Origin: an uncultured Clostridium sp.
Lineage (GTDB): Bacteria > Bacillota > Clostridia > Lachnospirales > Lachnospiraceae
Assembly: GCA_958349075.1 (NCBI GenBank)
Contig: CATWBR010000104.1
Location: 1-11,331, forward strand
Length of the DNA stretch: 11,331 nucleotides
Reading direction: 5' to 3'
Below the pieces are notes generated by a model. It saw only the letters and a program-made list of their open reading frames with translations, was not told the origin of the DNA and made no database searches. The position numbers and the translations under genes are program-made. Shown piece after piece: positions 7,591-11,331 of the stretch. Position 1 is the first letter of the stretch. Every line of letters begins with the position of its first letter.

Positions 7591-8047
7591 GAAGAACAAA
7601 GCGGTCGCGCTGAAATATAATGTGGAAGAAGACACATCCCCGGTGGTGATCGCCTCCGGTTACGGGACTGTGGCCGAAAATATCATAGATATTGCCGAGA
7701 AAAAAGGAATCCCTGTTTTCAAGGATGACAGCGCCGCATCTCTGCTGTGTATGCTCGAGGTAGGCAGCAACATCCCAGTGGATCTCTATGAGGTGGTGGC
7801 GGCGATTTACTGCAGGCTGCTGGAGACATCCGCCCGGATTAAGAGTGAGGAAGATGTCAAAAGCGCGGAGAAGCGGGAGACTGCGGGCAGAAATCTATTA
7901 AGGTCCAGAGCCGGTATGCGGACAAGCGGAGATTCAGAAAACAGGACAAAAGACAGGGAAATAAGCAGAGTGAAAAGCAGGGACAGACTGAAAGAAACTT
8001 CAAAATCAGGAAGTGCGCCAGACGCAGAGACTGGGGAGAAGCGGTGA
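7577..8047 (+). CDS. Stand-alone FlhB C-terminal-domain paralogue (YlqH/FlhX-like)
   Basis: FlhB is the export-switch protein. Its cytoplasmic domain self-cleaves at NPTH, then reads YAVALKY and onward. This 156-aa protein has only that distal part: AVALKYNVEEDTSPVVIASG begins at residue 9, followed by IAEKKGIPVFKDDSAASLL and the LEVGSNIPVDLYEVVAAIY block ending near residue 90. There are no membrane segments, and the NPTH site is replaced by a lysine-rich MSKSKKNK start. Such FlhB-C paralogues are known (B. subtilis YlqH, H. pylori FlhX, which can stand in for the FlhB C-terminal fragment). Residues ~95-156 form a highly charged Arg/Lys/Glu/Ser tail that looks disordered and is unusual for the family. 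The frame is open back to an ATG at 7538, but AAAGGA (7562-7567) is correctly spaced for the ATG at 7577, where the conserved domain starts. It overlaps the FliK-like gene by 14 nt, implying coupled translation and joint function. Confidence 0.88.
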   Translation: MSKSKKNKAVALKYNVEEDTSPVVIASGYGTVAENIIDIAEKKGIPVFKDDSAASLLCMLEVGSNIPVDLYEVVAAIYCRLLETSARIKSEEDVKSAEKRETAGRNLLRSRAGMRTSGDSENRTKDREISRVKSRDRLKETSKSGSAPDAETGEKR

Positions 8048-8060
8048 GGAGGTAATATAA

Positions 8061-8711
8061 ATGGTTATTTTGCCGGATGATTATATCGGTTCTTCCTGTG
8101 TGATCAAATCGACCAGCAACGATCTGCTCACCATGGGAACTTTACATAAAGTCAGGGATACATATATCGATATCAACAGTTCCAGAAATGAACTGCCCGA
8201 GATTTCCTACAACATGGTAGTCAAGGTGGAGATTTACAATGCCAAGCTGGGGTTCCGTGTGCTGGTGGGAAATGTGTACCTGTCTACGGCCAAGATCGCC
8301 CGTATCATAAATCTGACTGAGGCGACCAACGACGAAAGGCGTCAGTATTTCAGGATCAGTTCCCGCAGCAAGGCGGTGATACTGCGCCTGAACCACAGCT
8401 ATACCGATGACAACGGAGAAAGCGGTGAGCAGGAATATTTAAACCAGAATGTGCAACTGGTGGATATCAGCCTCGGAGGGCTGATGTTCAAAACAGACCT
8501 GGATCTCAGTGTAGGCGATATTTTCGATATTGTGATTGAAGATATGAGGGATTCCATGATTTATAACTGTACCATCCGGCGAATCGTGCCCAGGGCGGAT
8601 AATCTGATAGGGTACGGCTGTGAGTTTATGGATATGACGAATCTCCAGGAAGATCTGCTGTATAAATATATTTTGAAGAGGCAGAATGATCAGTTGAGAC
8701 GGATACGGTAA
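8061..8711 (+). CDS. PilZ-domain c-di-GMP receptor, MotI/YcgR-type
   Basis: A 216-aa cytoplasmic protein with a YcgR-like N-terminal beta domain (about 1-85) and a C-terminal PilZ domain (about 91-205). Both c-di-GMP-binding motifs are intact: RRxxxR (R93, R94, R98 in ERRQYFRI) and DxSxxG (D135, S137, G140 in VDISLGG). The size and two-domain layout match B. subtilis MotI (DgrA/YpfA), which acts as a c-di-GMP-dependent brake on the stator, and enterobacterial YcgR. AGGAGG at 8047-8052 overlaps the end of the upstream gene and is 8 nt from the ATG. It closes the four-gene run with fapA, the FliK-like gene and the FlhB-like gene. Binding of c-di-GMP is strongly predicted from the residues; the target (stator, rotor or the FlhB-like protein) is unknown. 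An apparent sigma-28 promoter lies inside its 5' part (8147-8173). Confidence 0.93.
   Translation: MVILPDDYIGSSCVIKSTSNDLLTMGTLHKVRDTYIDINSSRNELPEISYNMVVKVEIYNAKLGFRVLVGNVYLSTAKIARIINLTEATNDERRQYFRISSRSKAVILRLNHSYTDDNGESGEQEYLNQNVQLVDISLGGLMFKTDLDLSVGDIFDIVIEDMRDSMIYNCTIRRIVPRADNLIGYGCEFMDMTNLQEDLLYKYILKRQNDQLRRIR
8147..8173 (+). promoter_or_regulatory. Possible intragenic sigma-28 promoter inside the PilZ gene
   Basis: TAAA (8147-8150), then exactly 15 nt, then ATCGATAT (8166-8173). This has the same spacing and the same CGATAT core as the flagellin promoter in this window. Transcription would start near 8180, within the coding sequence and in sense direction, and could supply the carboxypeptidase gene or a shortened PilZ message. 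It may be a chance match in coding DNA. Confidence 0.25.
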
Positions 8712-8718
8712 GGGGCTA

Positions 8719-8827
8719 GGTAAATACGGAAGACTGGTAAATACAGAGACAGGCAAATACAGAGACAGGCAGATACAGGACAGGCAAATACAGAGACAGG
8801 CAGATACAGAAGACAGAGAAACACAGG
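8719..8827 (+). repeat. Purine-rich tandem repeat, 15-17-bp unit, about six copies, between PilZ and carboxypeptidase genes
   Basis: Units start at 8719, 8736, 8752, 8768, 8783 and 8799, and a degenerate partial copy runs 8816-8827. The core unit is GGCAAATACAGAGACA; alternate units carry GGCAGATACAG with one base lost or gained. The last four therefore form two copies of a 31-33-bp A-B pair, suggesting repeated duplication by slippage. The + strand is almost free of T. Unit lengths are not multiples of three. The carboxypeptidase frame happens to be open through it but contains no ATG, GTG or TTG start, so it is most likely untranslated spacer. Confidence 0.85.
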
Positions 8828-8838
8828 GGGAACCTACG

Positions 8839-9813
8839 GTGCAAAGAAAATCTTCCCAGGATCAATTGATAGTGAGGAGCAGAAGAATGCTGATCTATAC
8901 ATTTCTTCTGATCCTCGTGTTTATGTATATAGGTGCAAAGGCGGAAATGGAAAAAATAAAGGCAGAGGGCGGAGCGGAAACAGAAGAGACCGCCGAACTG
9001 CCGGATGACCCGGATGCTGAGGAGCAGACGGGATTTTTTGCATGGTTTAAGGGGAGAGGGAAAGACAAGGGTAAAGGCGAAGAGGAGAAAATCGCTGCCG
9101 GAGAGAAGACGGATGCGGTTGACAGCAGTAACGGAAGCCAGGCAGATGAAGGAAGTGGAATCGGAGGGACGGTTAATGACGGAGAAGAATCCGGCAGCCA
9201 GAACAAAGATGGAATGGGGCCTCTGATCCGGGAAGAAGATATGTGGGCGCTGATTCTGACAAACGCTAAATATCCGATACCGGAGGATTACTCGGTGGAG
9301 CTGAAGGCTCTGCCCGGAACGGAACAGTCTGTGGATGCCAGAATCTATGATACTACAGTCCGTATGATGTCGGATATGAAGGCGGAAGGTCTGCGCCCGA
9401 TTGTGTGCTCTGCATACCGGACGCTGGACAAGCAGGAGATTTTATTTAACCGTAAGGTGAAGAGCTATGTGAAACGTGGATACAGTATGGAGGATGCCTA
9501 TAAAGAGGCCCAGCATGTGCTGTCTATTCCCGGTTCCGGGGAACATTGCCTGGGACTTGCGATTGATGTGTGCTCACAGTCCTATCAGAAGCTGGAAGAG
9601 GGATTTGAGGATACGAAGGAAGGGAAATGGCTGCGGGAAAATTGCGCGGAGTATGGATTTATATTGAGGTACGAGAAGGGGAAAGAGGAGAGTACCGGGA
9701 TCAATTATGAGCCGTGGCACTTCAGATATGTGGGGGTGGATGTGGCCAGGTATATGATGGAGAAAGGGATTACGTTGGAGGAGTTTTATATTGAGGAGAG
9801 TTTGTATGGGTGA
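8839..9813 (+). CDS. Membrane-anchored D-alanyl-D-alanine carboxypeptidase, peptidase M15B (VanY-like)
   Basis: A 324-aa zinc carboxypeptidase that trims the terminal D-Ala from peptidoglycan stem peptides outside the membrane. From the GTG start, a basic N-terminus (RSRR at 13-16) precedes one hydrophobic segment at about 17-33, an N-in signal anchor. A low-complexity Glu/Gly/Ser/Lys linker spans about 40-128. The catalytic domain is about 130-315, with SAYRT (191-195), SGEHCLGLAIDV (zinc ligands H236 and D243), and EPWHFRY (catalytic E291, zinc ligand H294). All key residues are present. GTG at 8839 has AGGGGG 8 nt upstream; an ATG at 8887 also has GAGGAG 7 nt upstream but would remove the basic residues before the anchor. 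No other van genes are present, so glycopeptide resistance is not implied. Its place between PilZ and flagellin may reflect wall remodelling during flagellar assembly, or may be incidental. Confidence 0.9.
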   Translation: MQRKSSQDQLIVRSRRMLIYTFLLILVFMYIGAKAEMEKIKAEGGAETEETAELPDDPDAEEQTGFFAWFKGRGKDKGKGEEEKIAAGEKTDAVDSSNGSQADEGSGIGGTVNDGEESGSQNKDGMGPLIREEDMWALILTNAKYPIPEDYSVELKALPGTEQSVDARIYDTTVRMMSDMKAEGLRPIVCSAYRTLDKQEILFNRKVKSYVKRGYSMEDAYKEAQHVLSIPGSGEHCLGLAIDVCSQSYQKLEEGFEDTKEGKWLRENCAEYGFILRYEKGKEESTGINYEPWHFRYVGVDVARYMMEKGITLEEFYIEESLYG

Positions 9814-9838
9814 TAAGAGGGGTATATAAAAAGCACAG

Positions 9839-9908
9839 AAAAGACTTTCTCAAAATTGCACAAAACCTTGTATTTAATTTTGTGCAATTTTTCGGTAAAG
9901 TCTTTTTT
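9839..9908 (+). terminator. Large two-part hairpin terminator after the carboxypeptidase gene
   Basis: The outer stem AAAAGACTTT (9839-9848) pairs perfectly with AAAGTCTTTT (9897-9906). The inner 14-bp stem AAAATTGCACAAAA (9852-9865) pairs perfectly with 9878-9891 around a 12-nt loop. A 3/5-nt internal loop separates the stems, giving 24 pairs in total, with six T at 9903-9908. This fits an intrinsic terminator closing the upstream gene group; the reverse strand also ends in a short T-run, so it might work in both directions. Its last arm overlaps the flagellin -35. Confidence 0.8.
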
Positions 9909-9922
9909 GTTTGGTTCGATAT
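9896..9922 (+). promoter_or_regulatory. Sigma-28 (SigD/FliA) promoter of flagellin
   Basis: TAAA (9896-9899), 15-nt spacer, then TTCGATAT (9915-9922). The Bacillus SigD consensus is TAAA, about 15 nt, GCCGATAT, so the -35 is perfect and the -10 matches 6 of 8, including the whole CGATAT core. The start of transcription would be near 9929, about 125 nt before the flagellin ATG. The cognate sigma gene is at 1976-2788. Confidence 0.85.
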
Positions 9923-9928
9923 TAATAG

Positions 9929-10053
9929 TAGGACGGTAAGGATGGTATGTTCTGACCAGTCTCCCTGCCAGACAGGGCCCGTTTGGCAGACACAACTGAA
10001 TAGAAATAAAAAGGACAGGGAAGTCCCAAAAATTATTACATGGAGGTAATATT
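9929..10053 (+). promoter_or_regulatory. Flagellin 5' leader with hairpin and possible CsrA sites
   Basis: This untranslated leader follows the predicted start site. CTGCCAGAC (9965-9973) pairs with GTTTGGCAG (9981-9989), one pair being G-U, around the loop AGGGCCC. A competing stem CCCTG (9963-9967) with CAGGG (9973-9977) is possible. A small stem GGAC (10013-10016) with GTCC (10023-10026) follows. ANGGA motifs, the core of CsrA sites, occur at 9938-9942, 10011-10015 and 10040-10044; the last overlaps the GGAGG ribosome site (10042-10046, 7 nt before ATG). The leader matches no c-di-GMP riboswitch pattern I can see. Confidence 0.5.
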
Positions 10054-11289
10054 ATGAGGATTCAGCACAACATTATGGCACTTAACTCCCAGAGACAGTT
10101 GGGAATCAACAACAACAATATTTCCAAATCACTTGAGAAATTATCTTCTGGTTACAGGATCAACCGCGCCGGCGATGATGCAGCAGGTCTTGCAATTTCC
10201 GAAAAGATGAGAGCTCAGATTAAAGGTCTGGAAACAGCAACCGACAATGCAAACGATGCAATCTCCCTGATTCAGACAGCAGAAGGCGGATTACAGGAAG
10301 TTCATTCCATGTTAAACCGTATGACAGAGCTGGCTACTAAGGCATCCAACGGAACCTATGATAATGAAGTAGATAGAAAAGCAATTCAGGATGAATTCGA
10401 TGCTTTGAATGATGAAATTGATCGTATTGGAGACAGCACTAACTTTAACGGTATTAAGTTACTGGATGGCAGCTTAAAGAATGCAAGTACCACAGACGTA
10501 ACGTTTGGTACTACAAAACTCACAGTTGGAGCAGGATTCGTTGATGCAGTAGTTGGCGGAGTAGGGGCTGTAGCAACGGGAAGCTTTGCAATGGGAACAG
10601 ATAAAGATATTGCAGAGGGCTCTATCCAGGCATCTGTTGATGCAGGTGGAAAGGTAGTAGTTACACTGAGCAGTAAGGCAGATACATCTTATTCTGCACA
10701 GGCAATTGAAAAAGCTGTCAAGGAAGCTGTACAGACCGCAATAACTGCTGGCACATTTACGGATCCAGAGGTAGGAAAAGCATTATCTACATTCAGTGTT
10801 TCAGGAAAGACAATTGATATTAAAAAAGATGATACTACCACAGCGCTTACGGCAACGAACTTCAACGCAGTTACAGCAGGCGACAAGGGGCAATCTTTAA
10901 CACTTCAGATTGGAGATACAAGTGATTCTTTCAATCAGCTGAACCTGGCCATTGAGGATATGAAGTCTGGAAGTCTGGGAGTAAAGGCTGTAACAGTGAA
11001 CAATACAACTAATGCATCTAATGCAATGAAGACAATTAAGGATGCGATAAATAAAGTATCCACACAGAGAGGTAAATTAGGTGCATTCCAGAACCGTCTG
11101 GAGCACACAATCAACAACCTGGGTGTTACAACTGAGAATATCACAGCAGCTGAATCTCGTATTAGAGACGTAGATATGGCGAAAGAGATGATGACATTTA
11201 CGAAGAACAGCGTTCTTCAGCAGTCTGCACAGGCCATGCTGGCACAGGCAAATCAGCAGCCGCAGTCAGTATTACAGTTATTACAGTAA
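10054..11289 (+). CDS. fliC: Flagellin (filament protein)
   Basis: A 411-aa filament subunit. Residues 1-140 form the conserved N-terminal D0/D1 part (MRIQHNIMALNSQRQLGINN, then LSSGYRINRAGDDAAGLAIS). The C-terminal D1/D0 part is about 335-411 (RGKLGAFQNRLEHTINNL to the LLQ end). The region between, about 145-330, is Thr/Ala/Val/Asp-rich and variable, equivalent to a short D2/D3. The residues that match the Salmonella TLR5-contact set are present: R89, L93 and E114 (in NRMTELAT and IQDE). It is exported last, through the FlhA gate, and needs no signal peptide. Third positions are visibly richer in A and T than in neighbouring genes, as expected of a very highly expressed gene. It is driven by its own sigma-28 promoter and closed by its own terminator. 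fliW, csrA, flaG or fliD would be expected further on but are outside the window. Confidence 0.98.
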   Translation: MRIQHNIMALNSQRQLGINNNNISKSLEKLSSGYRINRAGDDAAGLAISEKMRAQIKGLETATDNANDAISLIQTAEGGLQEVHSMLNRMTELATKASNGTYDNEVDRKAIQDEFDALNDEIDRIGDSTNFNGIKLLDGSLKNASTTDVTFGTTKLTVGAGFVDAVVGGVGAVATGSFAMGTDKDIAEGSIQASVDAGGKVVVTLSSKADTSYSAQAIEKAVKEAVQTAITAGTFTDPEVGKALSTFSVSGKTIDIKKDDTTTALTATNFNAVTAGDKGQSLTLQIGDTSDSFNQLNLAIEDMKSGSLGVKAVTVNNTTNASNAMKTIKDAINKVSTQRGKLGAFQNRLEHTINNLGVTTENITAAESRIRDVDMAKEMMTFTKNSVLQQSAQAMLAQANQQPQSVLQLLQ

Positions 11290-11305
11290 ATTTAAGTTTC
11301 ATAAA

Positions 11306-11331
11306 AGGCTGTGGAGTAATATCCGCAGCCT
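11306..11331 (+). terminator. Flagellin terminator hairpin, T-run beyond window end
   Basis: AGGCTGTGGA (11306-11315) pairs with TCCGCAGCCT (11322-11331), one pair being G-U, around the loop GTAATA. It begins 16 nt after the flagellin stop and has an A-rich left flank. The window ends on the last base of the stem, so the expected T-run cannot be seen. Confidence 0.8.

Noticed and set aside
8514..8530. GGCGATAT and TTCGATAT inside the PilZ gene as sigma-28 -10 elements
   Set aside because: No TAAA occurs at the needed distance upstream of either.
8719..8827. CRISPR array
   Set aside because: The units are 15-17 bp, directly adjacent, with no unique spacers and no cas genes.
8719..8838. Repeat as coding N-terminal extension of the carboxypeptidase
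   Set aside because: The frame is open because the DNA lacks T, but it has no usable start codon, and the start at 8839 has a good ribosome site.
8839..9813. Vancomycin resistance gene vanY
   Set aside because: Only the M15B carboxypeptidase family is supported; no van ligase, dehydrogenase, VanX or regulator genes are present.
9810..10049. Open frame of 79 codons between the carboxypeptidase and flagellin genes
   Set aside because: It runs through the terminator hairpin, the sigma-28 promoter and the leader, has no good ribosome site, and shows no recognisable protein pattern.
9929..10053. c-di-GMP riboswitch in the flagellin leader
   Set aside because: The conserved GEMM-type core motifs and paired stems are not seen; the leader is short with one main hairpin.

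Overview
The window is a late segment of a flagellar gene cluster from a Gram-positive anaerobe of the class Clostridia, most likely a Lachnospiraceae-type gut bacterium. The evidence is FlhA and FliA/SigD proteins of Firmicutes type, strong AGGAGG-type ribosome binding sites, a moderate GC content, and a Lachnospiraceae-style flagellin with a sigma-28 promoter of the Bacillus SigD pattern. Genus cannot be fixed from the sequence alone. All genes lie on the + strand.

Layout: (1) 3-1952 is flhA, cut at its 5' end by the window edge. (2) 1976-2788 is the flagellar sigma factor fliA/sigD. (3) 2793-3530 and 3555-4349 are two tandem rod/hook-basal-body proteins, the arrangement of Bacillus flhO-flhP (flgF/flgG). 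These four genes are separated by only 4-24 nt and read as the end of a long basal-body/export operon. (4) A 128-nt gap holds a likely vegetative promoter (perfect TTGACA -35). It is followed by four tightly coupled genes: a FapA/DUF342 protein (4478-6187), a 467-aa protein whose C-terminus looks like the FliK hook-length-control domain (6187-7590), a stand-alone FlhB C-terminal-domain paralogue without the NPTH cleavage motif (7577-8047), and a PilZ c-di-GMP receptor protein of MotI/YcgR type (8061-8711). (5) A 127-nt T-poor spacer contains a 15-17-bp tandem repeat, then a membrane-anchored M15B/VanY-type D,D-carboxypeptidase (8839-9813). (6) A 240-nt intergenic region holds a large two-part terminator hairpin. 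Its 3' arm overlaps the -35 of a good sigma-28 promoter, and a structured flagellin leader follows. (7) 10054-11289 is flagellin, with its own terminator ending exactly at the window edge.

How the genes fit together: FlhA and, outside the window, FlhB form the export gate. The rod proteins are early export substrates. FliA is made with the basal body and would activate the flagellin promoter in this same window once the hook is complete. The FliK-C-like and FlhB-C-like pair carries the two domains that talk to each other during the export specificity switch, here detached from the membrane apparatus and placed next to a c-di-GMP receptor. This small module (FapA, FliK-C-like, FlhB-C-like, PilZ) is the most interesting part of the window. 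Individual members have known relatives (for example the FlhB-C paralogues YlqH of Bacillus and FlhX of Helicobacter), but what the module does is not established.
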